A DNA stretch of 64,000 nucleotides. Source: a virus. Both the position numbers and the translations under genes were made by a program. The notes beneath the pieces were generated by a model. It made no database searches. It was given only the letters and a program-made list of their open reading frames with translations, and was not told where the DNA came from. Every line of letters starts with the position of its first letter. The stretch's first letter is position 1. The stretch spans positions 1 through 64,000 of the IMG/VR virus record IMGVR_UViG_3300029624_000178; one strand, 5' to 3'. Positions 1-9,121 of this stretch are shown here, piece after piece.

Positions 1-2
1 CC

Positions 3-116
3 CAGGCCTGGCTCGCAAACGTCCTCGCCCGCATCGCCGATACACCTCAAAACCGCATCGACGACCTGCTGCCATGGAACTGGAAACCACAGCACCCTCA
101 TGCGCAAGCCGCTTGA
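3..116 (+). pseudogene. IS66-family transposase (TnpC) C-terminal end, cut by window edge
   Basis: The frame starting at base 3 reads through to TGA at 114-116. It gives the typical IS66 TnpC tail, with the residues AWLANVLARIAD and then IDDLLPWNW before a short basic end. IS66 TnpC is the DDE transposase of a three-gene element (tnpA, tnpB, tnpC). Only the last 37 or so residues are inside the window, so I cannot tell whether the element is intact upstream. The short distance from the stop to the inferred right end at about 141 is normal for this family. Confidence 0.8.
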
Positions 117-141
117 GCCGCAGCTTTGGCCGGATGGTTAC
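117..141. repeat. Probable right terminal inverted repeat of the IS66-like element
   Basis: Read from the other strand, this stretch begins GTAACCATCCGGCC. IS66 ends typically begin GTAA, so the element probably ends at about 141. The left end lies outside the window, so neither the repeat nor the target duplication can be confirmed. Confidence 0.5.
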
Positions 142-584
142 AAACCAAGAAGACCTCTCTTCGCTCCTCCATTCGAACCATCGTCAAGTCGGTCGAGGAT
201 GCCGCACTCGACCTTGTCGCTAAGCTGGAGGAGGCTGATCGACAGGCCGAAATCGCTCGGCAGGAGTGGCTGGCAGCGGAAGAGAGACGACGGCGAGAGG
301 AAGACCGGCGACGTGTCGAGAAGTCGATCCAGGACAGCCGAGAGCACCTCGACCAGGTCATTCAGCAGTGGTCAAATGTGATGAGCATCGAGCGTTTCCT
401 CGCCGGCGTCGAGCAACGCGTAGACGATCTACCCGAGACCGACCGTGCGCCGGTGCTGGAACGGCTGAAGCTTGCTCGTGAGTTTCTGGGGATCCAGGAC
501 CCGCTGGACTTCTTTCTGTCGTGGAAGACGCCGAGCGAGCGCTATCAAACGGCCTATCCAGAAACAGATGAATCGTCGGAATAG
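126..584 (+). pseudogene. 3' remnant of a truncated gene abutting the IS66 end
   Basis: The open frame encodes about 150 residues with a strongly charged coiled-coil stretch rich in Glu and Arg (residues 28-75), then a compact C-terminal region ending near LDFFLSWKTP. It has no credible start: the frame opens at a TTG inside the probable IS66 end repeat, and real coding sequence can only begin after 141. This looks like the C-terminal part of a longer protein whose 5' part was removed or separated by the IS66 element. I do not recognise the parent family. Coding-like composition up to the stop at 584 supports a genuine remnant. Confidence 0.55.
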
Positions 585-1378
585 GCCACAGGCTCCACGG
601 CGACCAGCCAATCGGGCGGAATGGCCCTTCGAAAGAACAATCCGCAATCCACTCGAAGGGTATTCGATTGAAAGCCGGGATGAGCGAGGGCGTAGCTCCA
701 CGCCTTGAGAAACTCGCTGATGATGTTGGGCACATCCCCCTGACGTCGCACGTCATCAATTCCGAAGAATGGATGCGCGACCTCAAGCGCAACGTCGCCC
801 GGCACCGCGAATTTCAGCAGTGTTGGTGCGCCATCCTTTTGCAGCAATTCTTTGCCTTCGTCTCCCAGGAGATAATGGGCGACATGCTGGTCAAACTCGG
901 ATCCGTGAGAAAGATAGTGGTTGAAGCCGTTGACCAAGCCTGAACGCGACAGCGTCAGGTGAACTTGCCCCTCGCGTCCTCCGGCTCGTTGAACACGTCC
1001 ATGCTTCTCAAGAGCTTCGTCCAGACGGCTCGATACGCTCTGCCATTGCGGATGCTCCGAAAGGGCTCTGGTGAGCCGGGTCCGCCTTGCGCTGGCGTCC
1101 AATGGCAACAGGCCACGCTCGCGAGTTGACTCGATCTCCTCCGACGTCAGCCGTGTGCCGTGGTACCCGACAATAGTTTCAGATCGCACACAATCGAGCG
1201 TTGTATCGATGATGGCATCGCGGTCGGAGATTTCGAAGATGGTATCGAGCGCGTCTTCGATAAATTCCGGCCAGCGGGAAACAAGTATGTTCTCGATGTC
1301 GGGCGGCAGGAAAGCCTTCAGTACAGACCGCAGCGGAGGAGCCCAATCATCAATCTCGTCGAAATCGATCTCCGCCAT
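554..1378 (-). CDS. Uncharacterised protein, third gene of the HigBA-type operon (possible ADP-ribosyltransferase-like)
   Basis: This 274-residue protein starts at ATG 1378, 37 bp downstream of the antitoxin stop and on the same strand, so it is probably co-transcribed. The N-terminal third is acidic and helical. Residues 71-76 read GYHGTR and are followed by an acidic helix and a GLLPL turn. An HGT strand of this kind opens the NAD pocket in PARP/ART-type folds, and a Tyr-containing segment near FNHYLSHG follows, as it might in an H-Y-E enzyme. This is a motif-level guess and I cannot place the catalytic Glu. The convergent 126-584 remnant overlaps its 3' end. It could be a third toxin-antitoxin component or simple cargo. 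Confidence 0.7.
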   Translation of the reverse strand: MAEIDFDEIDDWAPPLRSVLKAFLPPDIENILVSRWPEFIEDALDTIFEISDRDAIIDTTLDCVRSETIVGYHGTRLTSEEIESTRERGLLPLDASARRTRLTRALSEHPQWQSVSSRLDEALEKHGRVQRAGGREGQVHLTLSRSGLVNGFNHYLSHGSEFDQHVAHYLLGDEGKELLQKDGAPTLLKFAVPGDVALEVAHPFFGIDDVRRQGDVPNIISEFLKAWSYALAHPGFQSNTLRVDCGLFFRRAIPPDWLVAVEPVAYSDDSSVSG

Positions 1379-1415
1379 CGCTCGCCAATCCGCAATTAGC
1401 CCGCTTCACCCGAGA

Positions 1416-2507
1416 CTACGCCTCATCTTTCCAAGTCAGTCTGATCTTGAGGCGATTTAAGTGCGTCCAGGGAAGGAGGCCTTGGTGTTGAAGCATTCCC
1501 ACAACGATCCCTGGCGAAACTCCCTGCTCCTCCGCGAAGGCTCGAACTGCGAGCTCGCTGCGTGGTGATCTCTGAACGAACCGTTCCCAGGCAGACCGGG
1601 GAATCAAAGTGTTCGCAGCCCAATCGTTCGCTTCGGCTTCGAGGTCAGCGTCACCCCCGTTCACTTCATCCACAAAGACGCTCTTCTTGCTATGCAGCAG
1701 AATATGCGCTGCTTCGTGGAAGAAGCTGAACCACAGATGATCGTCTGACTTGTGACGAGCGCTCAGTTGGATCACGGCCTTTCTTGGAGATTGCCACCAT
1801 GCCGCACCGCTCAGGGCCGTCTTCGGCAATGGTTTGACCAACGCCAGTGCGACACCTGACTGATTGCAAAGCTGTCGAGAGCGGGGAAGCGCCTGTTCGA
1901 TCGGCGCACGAGTTAATTCTCGAATTTCCTTTAGAGCCTTTTTGAACTGATTCTCGCTGTAGTCGGCACACTCCTGCCCCTCCGCCTCGATCTCCCCAAG
2001 GCGGAGCCAGGTTGCCAATGCCGTCTCGTCGCTCTTGAAGCTCGGCGAATGACGATAGGCCACGTTCGCCAATCCATATTTGAGATTCCAAGCGTCGACC
2101 GATCCAACCCGGAAAAACGCTAGGAGCTCTGAGACCGCATCTGCATCGGTTTTGGGCCGACGAATAGCGCCGCGTTTCGCTAGCTCCTTGACCGGAAACC
2201 CCTTCGCCCATGCACTGGAGCCTTCGGCGTCTGCCGCTTCACTCTTCCGCGCCCGGTGGAGTTGGTAATCGGCCTCGATACCAAGCCAGATGCTCGCATC
2301 CACGCCGAGCACCTTCTCAAACTGGAGAGCTGTTTCCGGCTCAAGGGATGCCTTCCCCGCGATGATCTCACTGATCAGTTTGGGAGAGCGGCCACACCGC
2401 CGAGCGAACTCAGCGTGCGAGATGCCTTGCACCTCCAGGCGTTCCTCTAGGACCCACCCCGGCGGTACAGCATAGTCCGGCCGAAACTGATTGGTCGCTG
2501 TCGCCAT
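1416..2507 (-). CDS. higA: HigA-type antitoxin: XRE HTH fused to an ImmA/IrrE metallopeptidase domain
   Basis: The 363-residue protein has an XRE/HigA helix-turn-helix at about residues 28-75 (HAEFARRCGRSPKLISEI). A long linker follows, then a zinc-peptidase signature HEAAH at 264-268 with a downstream acidic segment EAEAND that fits the third ligand region of the ImmA/IrrE (COG2856) family. ATG 2507 is preceded by a strong GGAGGAGAG ribosome site. It lies 14 bp after the toxin gene, giving the toxin-first order of higBA. The HTH half should neutralise the toxin and repress the operon; the peptidase half may be a regulated switch. It is much longer than minimal HigA (about 100 residues), but this fused form is a known variant. 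Confidence 0.88.
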   Translation of the reverse strand: MATATNQFRPDYAVPPGWVLEERLEVQGISHAEFARRCGRSPKLISEIIAGKASLEPETALQFEKVLGVDASIWLGIEADYQLHRARKSEAADAEGSSAWAKGFPVKELAKRGAIRRPKTDADAVSELLAFFRVGSVDAWNLKYGLANVAYRHSPSFKSDETALATWLRLGEIEAEGQECADYSENQFKKALKEIRELTRAPIEQALPRSRQLCNQSGVALALVKPLPKTALSGAAWWQSPRKAVIQLSARHKSDDHLWFSFFHEAAHILLHSKKSVFVDEVNGGDADLEAEANDWAANTLIPRSAWERFVQRSPRSELAVRAFAEEQGVSPGIVVGMLQHQGLLPWTHLNRLKIRLTWKDEA

Positions 2508-2521
2508 GTCTCTCTCCTCCT

Positions 2522-2857
2522 TCAGTGATAGTCGATCACGTCGGTGATCGTGATCGCGGTCACCTGTTCCACATCGATCCCTCCATCCTCCTTGCGGGGG
2601 ACCGGATCATGATTGGCTTCGAAAACAAGCCTGTGCGGGTGCACGAGATCGACGGCAAACTGCTCGCCCCGATCTCCTCGCAGCTGATGCCGCCGGTCGG
2701 GCGGCGTCGTAGGCACCAGGGCCAAGGCGCGAGCCGCCTTAAGGACGGCAAGGCGATTCATGATCGTCCTGGCCATCCGAGCGCCATACGCCTTCTGGAG
2801 CTCGCTGGCTGAGTTGAAGATCTTCTCGAGCTTTCGGGTCCGGAAGGCGATATCCAA
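2522..2857 (-). CDS. higB: HigB/RelE-superfamily toxin
   Basis: The 111-residue protein matches the RelE/HigB pattern: an N-terminal helical hairpin (LEKIFNSASELQKAYG), a PPDRRHQL turn, then a strand series ending DLVHPHRLVFEAN and TAITITDVIDYH. Family members cut mRNA on the ribosome. The start is TTG at 2857; no ATG fits, and homologous proteins usually begin at this MDIAF position. The antitoxin follows 14 bp downstream. A near-perfect palindrome 19 bp upstream of the start is the likely autoregulatory operator. Confidence 0.88.
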   Translation of the reverse strand: MDIAFRTRKLEKIFNSASELQKAYGARMARTIMNRLAVLKAARALALVPTTPPDRRHQLRGDRGEQFAVDLVHPHRLVFEANHDPVPRKEDGGIDVEQVTAITITDVIDYH

Positions 2858-2875
2858 CGGATCGTCTCGTTTTCG

Positions 2876-2890
2876 TTACGTATTAGGTAA
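2876..2890. promoter_or_regulatory. Palindromic operator upstream of higB
   Basis: The 15-bp sequence TTACGTATTAGGTAA is a palindrome with six of seven pairs matching about its central T. It sits 19 bp upstream of the TTG start of higB, where HigA-type antitoxins bind to repress their own operon. On the minus strand it contains TAATAC, which could be a -10 element. Confidence 0.5.
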
Positions 2891-3379
2891 TGGTTTATCC
2901 CGACCAATCAAGGGGCGCAAGCTCAATCTGAGCGGACTCCGCCGCGAACCTTCAGGGAAACAACCTGAAGGTCGGCAGCAAAACCCAAGCCCCTGGCGAC
3001 CTCTGGGCGATGCCCCCGAATCCATGGAAGCAAGAGGGAACGCAGTCGAGCGAAAAGCGGCGCGTTACCAAAGGCTTGTGCGGGATTGCCCTGCCCCAAA
3101 ATCTCTACTCAGGTTTTCGCTCTGACCACACAGAACTACGATGAACTTCGACCTGCTACGTTCAGATTATGAGCCGTATGGAATAGACTGCGCACAAACT
3201 CGCAGAAATTCTTTTTTCTTCGCATTTTCAATGACTTAGTTGACTTCGACCGAAGCGCCGAGCACTTTGGATTTCGCAGGCTCGCGCAGCGGTTTTCGCC
3301 CTCTTGCTTCCACAATGCTTCCACGGGCGGCCGGGCACGATGTCTGGAAGCAGATCGATCATTTGAGAACCGACCGCCC
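2891..3379. other. Intergenic region between higBA and the integrase
   Basis: I see no convincing gene in these roughly 490 bases. There is a perfect 9-bp stem (ACCTTCAGG, 2948-2956, with CCTGAAGGT, 2964-2972) around a 7-base loop, without a following T-run on either strand. The region next to an integrase is where an attachment site might lie, but I found no matching direct repeat elsewhere in the window. Confidence 0.35.
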
Positions 3380-4534
3380 ATGCCAAAACTTACCAAGCGC
3401 ATCGTCGACGCCGCCGAGATCAGAGCGAGCGAGTATTTCATCTGGGATGACGACATACCGGGCCTCGGGCTCCGGGTGCTCCCCAGCGGACGCAAGGGCT
3501 ACGTCGTCCAGTACCGCGCCGGGCGACGGTCCCGGCGGATGAGCCTTGGGCCAAGCACCGTCGTGACCTGCGAGCAGGCACGGACTCGCGCCATCGGAAT
3601 CATCGCCGCCGCGCGCAACGGAGAGGATCCTGCCGCCGAGCGCGATGCCGGACGGAAGGCCATCACGGTGAAGGAACTGGCTGAGCGCTTCGACAGGGAG
3701 CACGTCTCTCTTAGGGTCAAGCCCAGCACAGCGAAGGAGTATCGCCGCAACCTCGAGCGTTTCATCCTCCCTGCCCTCGGGCGACTGACGGTCACCGGTA
3801 TCACCCGCGCCGACGTCGCAAAGTTCCATCACGACCTGCGGCACATTCCGTACCAGGCCAATCGCTGCCTCGAGGTCATCTCCAAGATGTTCAGCCTTGC
3901 GGAGATGTGGGGGCTGCGACCGGACGGCACCAACCCGCGCAAACACATCAGGAAGTACCCGGAGGAAAAGCGTGAGCGCTTTCTCAGCGCCGCCGAACTC
4001 CGCCGCGTTGGCGAGGTTCTGCGAGAGATGGAGGTCGAGGGCGTCGAGCTGCCCTCGGCGATCCTGGCCGTGACACTGCTAATCCTGACTGGGTGCCGTC
4101 TGAACGAGATCATGACGCTCAAATGGGAGTACGTCGAATTCAAGGACAAGGTGCTCCGCCTTCCCGACTCCAAGACCGGCGCCAAGGTCGTTCATCTCGG
4201 CCAGCCGGCGATCGAGCTTCTGAAGGCCGCGGAGCGGATCGAAGATAACCCCTGGGTCATCACCGGCACATTGGAAGGAAAGCGCCTGAGCGATCTGCAG
4301 CCATTCTGGCAGAGAGTTCGGGCTCGGGCCGGACTGAAGGACGCTCGGATCCACGATCTCCGTCACACCTTCGCCTCGACCGCAGTGGCCGCCGGTCAGG
4401 GACTACCGATGATCGGAAAGCTCCTCGGCCACACTCAGGTCCAGACGACCGCGCGCTATGCCCACCTAGCCGCCGATCCCGTGAAGAGCGCCGCCGATTC
4501 AGTGGCCAATTCTCTCCAGCAGGCTCTCGGATAA
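3380..4534 (+). CDS. Tyrosine-type site-specific integrase
   Basis: The 384-residue protein has an N-terminal arm-binding domain (residues 1-85), a core-binding SAM-like domain (about 95-185) and a catalytic domain with every expected residue: Arg240 in TGCRLNEI, His325 and Arg328 in HDLRHTF, His351 in GHTQVQTT, and the nucleophile Tyr360 in ARYAHL. It belongs to the phage P4/CP4-type integrase group found at the edge of genomic islands. It lies directly before the defence-type operon and probably mobilised that island. It is 19 kb from the nearest prophage structural gene, so it need not be the prophage integrase. ATG 3380 fits the MPKLTKRIVD start common in the family. Confidence 0.93.
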   Translation: MPKLTKRIVDAAEIRASEYFIWDDDIPGLGLRVLPSGRKGYVVQYRAGRRSRRMSLGPSTVVTCEQARTRAIGIIAAARNGEDPAAERDAGRKAITVKELAERFDREHVSLRVKPSTAKEYRRNLERFILPALGRLTVTGITRADVAKFHHDLRHIPYQANRCLEVISKMFSLAEMWGLRPDGTNPRKHIRKYPEEKRERFLSAAELRRVGEVLREMEVEGVELPSAILAVTLLILTGCRLNEIMTLKWEYVEFKDKVLRLPDSKTGAKVVHLGQPAIELLKAAERIEDNPWVITGTLEGKRLSDLQPFWQRVRARAGLKDARIHDLRHTFASTAVAAGQGLPMIGKLLGHTQVQTTARYAHLAADPVKSAADSVANSLQQALG

Positions 4535-4562
4535 AGACACGCCCGAGCCCGCTGAATTTCGA

Positions 4563-4591
4563 TTGAACACGACGCAACGCTCGGCTACCTT
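4563..4591 (+). promoter_or_regulatory. Possible promoter of the defence operon
   Basis: TTGAAC (4563-4568) and TACCTT (4586-4591) are separated by 17 bp, about 60 bp upstream of the WYL regulator start. The -10 is a weak match, so this is only a candidate. Confidence 0.3.
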
Positions 4592-4653
4592 GCCTCAAGA
4601 GCCCAGAAACTGGTCACGCCAAGTTTCGGGACGGATCATGTCACTGGGAGTGC

Positions 4654-5535
4654 ATGGTGGAGGCAGAAAAGGCAGGCCTTCGGTGGGGGGTCGAGCAACG
4701 GCTCGAGTTCATCGAGTTTCGCCTGTTTTGGGAGGGGCATGTGAATCGCGGCGATCTGATGGATGCGTTCGGCGTATCGGTGAACCAAGCGTCCACCGAC
4801 CTGAACCGCTACATCGGGATGGCGCCCGACAACATGACCTACGACAAGAGCGCCCGCACCTATATCCGCGGCAGCGCGTTCGACCCACTATTCCTGAAAC
4901 CGGACGCCAGCCGCTACCTCTCGCAACTCCGCTCCGTCGCTGACGGTATTCTCGACCCCTCCGACGCCTGGATTGGCCAATTTCCATCCTACGATGCGGC
5001 GCCCACCCCGGTGCGTGGCGTCTATGCCAAGACCTTGCGCTCGGTGATCGCGGCGATCCGGAGGTCGGAGGCTATCGAGGTCAAATACCAGTCGCTCTCG
5101 CGCCCCGAGCCTCGATGGCGCTGGATCGCGCCGCACGCCATCGGCTTCGACGGCTTCCGTTGGCACACTCGGGCCTTCTGCCTCACCGACCACAGCTTCA
5201 AGGACTTCCTGCTCTCCCGGATCATCGAGACCCGCAGCACCAAGCCGAGCGAGGTCAGTCCCGAAGCCGACGGCGACTGGAACGAGCAAGTGACCCTGGA
5301 GATCGGCCCTCACCCCGAACTGTCGGATACGCAGCAGAAGGTCATCGCCCTCGACTACGGAATGAAAGGCGGGAAAGCCAAGATTCCCGTCCGCAAGGCC
5401 CTGCTCTACTACGCGCTAAAGCGGCTGGGGCTGGATACCGATCCGAACGATCGGCAACCGCAAGACCAGCAAATCATTCTTCTTAACCGCGCTCAGGTCA
5501 GCGCCACGAGCGGAATCGAGAGCAGGATCGACTGA
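4654..5535 (+). CDS. WYL-domain transcriptional regulator of the defence operon (BrxR/CapW-like)
   Basis: The 293-residue protein has an N-terminal winged HTH (about residues 10-75), a WYL-type ligand-sensing domain (about 125-200; IEVKYQ, then RWRWIAPHAIG and RWHTRAFC) and a C-terminal extension with PVRKALLYYALKRLGL. This architecture is that of the BrxR/CapW regulators that repress phage-defence operons and may respond to nucleic-acid signals. It is the first gene of the operon, with the helicase ATG two bases after its stop. ATG 4654 has GGGAG at a suitable distance. I infer it controls the five genes downstream. Confidence 0.85.
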   Translation: MVEAEKAGLRWGVEQRLEFIEFRLFWEGHVNRGDLMDAFGVSVNQASTDLNRYIGMAPDNMTYDKSARTYIRGSAFDPLFLKPDASRYLSQLRSVADGILDPSDAWIGQFPSYDAAPTPVRGVYAKTLRSVIAAIRRSEAIEVKYQSLSRPEPRWRWIAPHAIGFDGFRWHTRAFCLTDHSFKDFLLSRIIETRSTKPSEVSPEADGDWNEQVTLEIGPHPELSDTQQKVIALDYGMKGGKAKIPVRKALLYYALKRLGLDTDPNDRQPQDQQIILLNRAQVSATSGIESRID

Positions 5536-5536
5536 C

Positions 5537-8500
5537 ATGGCACGCCTCGAAGAGCTTCTCCCCAATACATCGGTTCGTGGGATTCTGCCGGACGGACTCG
5601 TGAACGTGGTCAATGTGCAGTGGTACGGCTCCGAGGCTTTGGAGCTCACCTACAAGGACCCGCGGGGGAAAGTCGCCAACGAGCTGCTGTACCGACATGA
5701 TGAAGCGCGCCTGGAGGTCGTCGAAGAAGGGCGGCCGTGGAGCCTCGATGGCGATGGACGCCTGTTCAGGCTCGTATCCGAGGCGCATCGTATAAGGCTT
5801 GCCCACCTCTTTGACCCTGTCCTCGCTGTCCACACGTCGCTTGTCGAGCCCTTGCCTCACCAGATCACCGCGGTGTACGAGGAGATGCTGCCTCGACAAC
5901 CTCTACGCTTCTTGCTGGCCGATGACCCAGGGGCCGGCAAGACAATCATGGCGGGCCTCCTAATCAAGGAGCTTATCGCCAGGGGCGACCTTCATCGTTG
6001 TCTGGTCGTCTGCCCGGGAAGCTTAGCCGAACAGTGGCAAGACGAACTTTATCGCCGGTTCCAACTGCCGTTCGAGATCATGACGAACGACAAGCTGGAA
6101 GCGGCGAGGACTGGAAACTGGTTCCTTGAGAATAATCTCGTAATCGCGCGACTGGATAAGCTCAGCCGGAACGAGGACGTCCAAACAAAGCTTGAAGTCC
6201 CGGACGCTAGATGGGACCTCGTGGTGTGCGACGAGGCCCACAAGATGTCCGCCAGCTTCTTCGGCGGCGAGATCAAGTACACGAAACGCTATCAGCTAGG
6301 GCAGAAGCTGTCGTCGCTTACCCGTCACTTCCTCCTGATGACGGCCACTCCTCACAATGGAAAGGAGGAGGATTTCCAGCTTTTCATGGCCTTGATCGAC
6401 GGGGACCGTTTCGAGGGGCGGTTCCGCGATGGTGTCCATGCGAGCGATGTCTCCGACCTCATGCGGCGGATGATCAAAGAAAACCTCCTCAAGTTCGACT
6501 CAACTCCGTTGTTTCCTCCCAGGGTAGCGAAGACCGTTCCGTATCAGCTATCGGACAAGGAGGCCGAACTCTATAAGGCGGTCACGGCCTACGTCCGCGA
6601 AGAATTCAACCGCGCGGAAGCACTACAGAACGACAGGCGTGCCGGAACCGTCGGCTTCGCGTTGACAATCCTCCAACGTCGTCTCGCGTCGTCACCAGAA
6701 GCAATCTATCAGTCGCTGCGCCGCCGCCGCGAACGGCTCGAAGGCCGCCTTCGCGAACTTGAGCTCCTTCAGCGCGGTGCGGCGGTTCAGGCCCTCTCGA
6801 CCACGGGACCCTCATTCGATGCCGAGGACCTGGACGACCTCGAAGACGCGCCGGACCAAGAACTCGAGGATACCGAGGATGAGATCCTCGACCAGGCCAC
6901 GGCCGCTCGCACGATAGACGAGCTGAAGGCCGAGATCGCAACCCTCGTAAATCTCGAAAGACTTGCCCTTAGTGTCCGCCGGGGCGGCGAGGACAAGAAA
7001 TGGCGCGAACTGGCCGAACTTCTAACCGAGATATTCACACCCGCCGCCATCGCCAATCAGCTGGCCGAAGATCCCGCCACTTACGATGCTGGAGTGCCAG
7101 CCCCCAAGGCGTCTCCAAATCAGAAGCTCGTAATTTTCACCGAGCACCGAGATACGCTGACATATTTGGTGAACCGCGTCAGCACGCTTCTCGGCCAAAG
7201 GGAGGCAGTCGTCACTATACATGGCGGCGTGGGCCGTGAAGACCGCATGAAGGCCCAGGAGGCCTTCCGCCACGATCCGGAAGTGAAGGTTCTGATCGCC
7301 ACGGACGCAGCGGGGGAAGGCATCAATCTCCAGCGCGCCCATCTGATGGTCAACTATGACCTGCCATGGAACCCCAACCGGCTGGAACAGCGGTTCGGCC
7401 GCATCCACCGGATTGGACAAACCGAGGTCTGCTTCCTCTGGAACCTCGTCGCAGATGAAACGCGTGAAGGCGACGTCTACCGCACTTTGCTGGAAAAGCT
7501 CGAGCGGGCGAGAGAGGCCTTGGGCGGGCAAGTTTTCGACGTCTTGGGCAAGGTTGTCTTTGACGGCAAGCCCCTCCGGGAACTGCTCATTGAGGCTGTT
7601 CGCTTCGGAGAACGGCCAGACATCAAGGCGCACCTCACCAAGGCCGTCGAGGGTGCTCTTGATCATGAAGAGCTCAGGTCGCTCCTGGAGGACCGTGTTC
7701 TCGCCCCGGAGACCATGGACGCCAGCCGTGTACACAGGGTGCGTGAGGAAATGGAACGGGCTGACGCTCGGCGCCTCCAGCCACACTACATCGAGTCCTT
7801 TTTTTTAGAGGCGTTCAAGGAACTCGGTGGAACCGCGCGTCAGCGGGAGCATCGACGGTATGAAGCGACGCGCGTTCCCGCGCCGATCCGTAACCGGGAC
7901 CGCCTGATCGGCTTGGGAGAACCAGTGCTCTCCCGATACGAGCGCATCGTCTTCGAGAAGAGCTTGATCGCCCCGCAAGGACAGCCCCTCGCTGCCTTTG
8001 TCTGCCCGGGCCATCCGCTCCTCGACGCAACACTTGACCTTACGCTTGAGCGACATCGCGACCTCATGCGGCGAGGAGCCATCCTCGTCGACGAGCGGGA
8101 TATCGGGGATAGCCCGAGGATGCTGTTCTACTTGGAACACGCGATCCAGGATGGCAGTCAAACGCGCTCTGGTGAACGGCGCATCGTTTCGAAGCGCATG
8201 CTCTATGTCGAGATGGATGCCGACGGCAATGCCGGTCATCTCCACTATGCGCCCTACCTCGACTATCGGCCGCTCCAGGACGGTGAGCCTCCGGCTGCCG
8301 AGATCCTTCAGCGGCCCGAATGCTCCTGGCTAAGCCGCGACCTGGAAGCGAAGGCACAGGCCCACGCGATCGGGAATGTCGTCCCCGATCATGTCCGCGA
8401 GGTGTCGGGCCGCAGGCTGGAGTTGATCGCCAAGACGGAAGCCGCGGTGAAGGAGCGGCTTACCAAGGAGATCAACTACTGGGACCACAGGGCGGAGGAG

Positions 8501-9121
8501 CTCAAGCTTCAGGAGCAATCAGGCAAAATCAATGCTCGCCTCAATTCGAACGAGGCACGGCGCCGAGCGGACCAGCTGCAGGCGCGCCTCGAGAAGAGAA
8601 TGGCGGAGCTCAAGCTCGAAGCAAAGCTGTCACCGCTTCCACCTGTCGTCATGGGTGGAATGCTCATTGTCCCGATTGGCCTGCTTGCGAAAATGGCGCC
8701 CGACCGCGTCGCGAAGCCAACGGTCTCAACAGATACACAGGCCGCTGCGGCACGCGCCCGGCAGATCATCATGGCCGTTGAGCGTGATCTCGGTTTCGAA
8801 CCGACGGATCGGGAGTTTGAGAAGCTCGGCTACGACATCGAGAGCAGAATGCCCGGCACCGGCCGGCTGCGGTTCATTGAGGTTAAAGGCCGCGCACAGG
8901 ATGCCGCGACCATTACGGTGACGAAGAACGAAGTCCTTTACTCGCTGAACAAGCCCGACGACTTCATTCTCGCGATCGTCGAGTTTAAAGGCGATCTTCA
9001 GAACGGCGATCACCAGGTGCACTACGTCCGCCGTCCGTTCCAGCGCGAGCCGGACTTTGGCGTGACCAGCGTAAACTACAGCTTCGCTGAGCTGCTCGCG
9101 CGCGCGGAGCCGCCCAGGTGA
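5537..9121 (+). CDS. SNF2-family helicase with C-terminal DUF3883 domain (DrmD-like)
   Basis: This 1194-residue protein is a full SWI2/SNF2 motor: Walker A DPGAGKT (130-136), Walker B DEAH (232-235), motif III MTATPHNG, and helicase C motifs ATDAAGEGINLQ and QRFGRIHRIGQ. A charged helical stretch follows (about 840-1040). Residues 1072-1165 match DUF3883, where YDIES and FIEVKGR resemble the D...ExK core of a PD-(D/E)xK nuclease. It resembles the DISARM helicase DrmD, but the other DISARM core genes are absent. It likely translocates on DNA, with the C-terminal domain binding or cutting it. Its TGA overlaps the GTG of the next gene, indicating translational coupling. Confidence 0.88.
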   Translation: MARLEELLPNTSVRGILPDGLVNVVNVQWYGSEALELTYKDPRGKVANELLYRHDEARLEVVEEGRPWSLDGDGRLFRLVSEAHRIRLAHLFDPVLAVHTSLVEPLPHQITAVYEEMLPRQPLRFLLADDPGAGKTIMAGLLIKELIARGDLHRCLVVCPGSLAEQWQDELYRRFQLPFEIMTNDKLEAARTGNWFLENNLVIARLDKLSRNEDVQTKLEVPDARWDLVVCDEAHKMSASFFGGEIKYTKRYQLGQKLSSLTRHFLLMTATPHNGKEEDFQLFMALIDGDRFEGRFRDGVHASDVSDLMRRMIKENLLKFDSTPLFPPRVAKTVPYQLSDKEAELYKAVTAYVREEFNRAEALQNDRRAGTVGFALTILQRRLASSPEAIYQSLRRRRERLEGRLRELELLQRGAAVQALSTTGPSFDAEDLDDLEDAPDQELEDTEDEILDQATAARTIDELKAEIATLVNLERLALSVRRGGEDKKWRELAELLTEIFTPAAIANQLAEDPATYDAGVPAPKASPNQKLVIFTEHRDTLTYLVNRVSTLLGQREAVVTIHGGVGREDRMKAQEAFRHDPEVKVLIATDAAGEGINLQRAHLMVNYDLPWNPNRLEQRFGRIHRIGQTEVCFLWNLVADETREGDVYRTLLEKLERAREALGGQVFDVLGKVVFDGKPLRELLIEAVRFGERPDIKAHLTKAVEGALDHEELRSLLEDRVLAPETMDASRVHRVREEMERADARRLQPHYIESFFLEAFKELGGTARQREHRRYEATRVPAPIRNRDRLIGLGEPVLSRYERIVFEKSLIAPQGQPLAAFVCPGHPLLDATLDLTLERHRDLMRRGAILVDERDIGDSPRMLFYLEHAIQDGSQTRSGERRIVSKRMLYVEMDADGNAGHLHYAPYLDYRPLQDGEPPAAEILQRPECSWLSRDLEAKAQAHAIGNVVPDHVREVSGRRLELIAKTEAAVKERLTKEINYWDHRAEELKLQEQSGKINARLNSNEARRRADQLQARLEKRMAELKLEAKLSPLPPVVMGGMLIVPIGLLAKMAPDRVAKPTVSTDTQAAAARARQIIMAVERDLGFEPTDREFEKLGYDIESRMPGTGRLRFIEVKGRAQDAATITVTKNEVLYSLNKPDDFILAIVEFKGDLQNGDHQVHYVRRPFQREPDFGVTSVNYSFAELLARAEPPR

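Noticed and set aside
2891-3379. A tRNA or attachment-site gene beside the integrase
   Set aside because: No cloverleaf or CCA-type end was recognised, and no direct repeat partner was found in the window.
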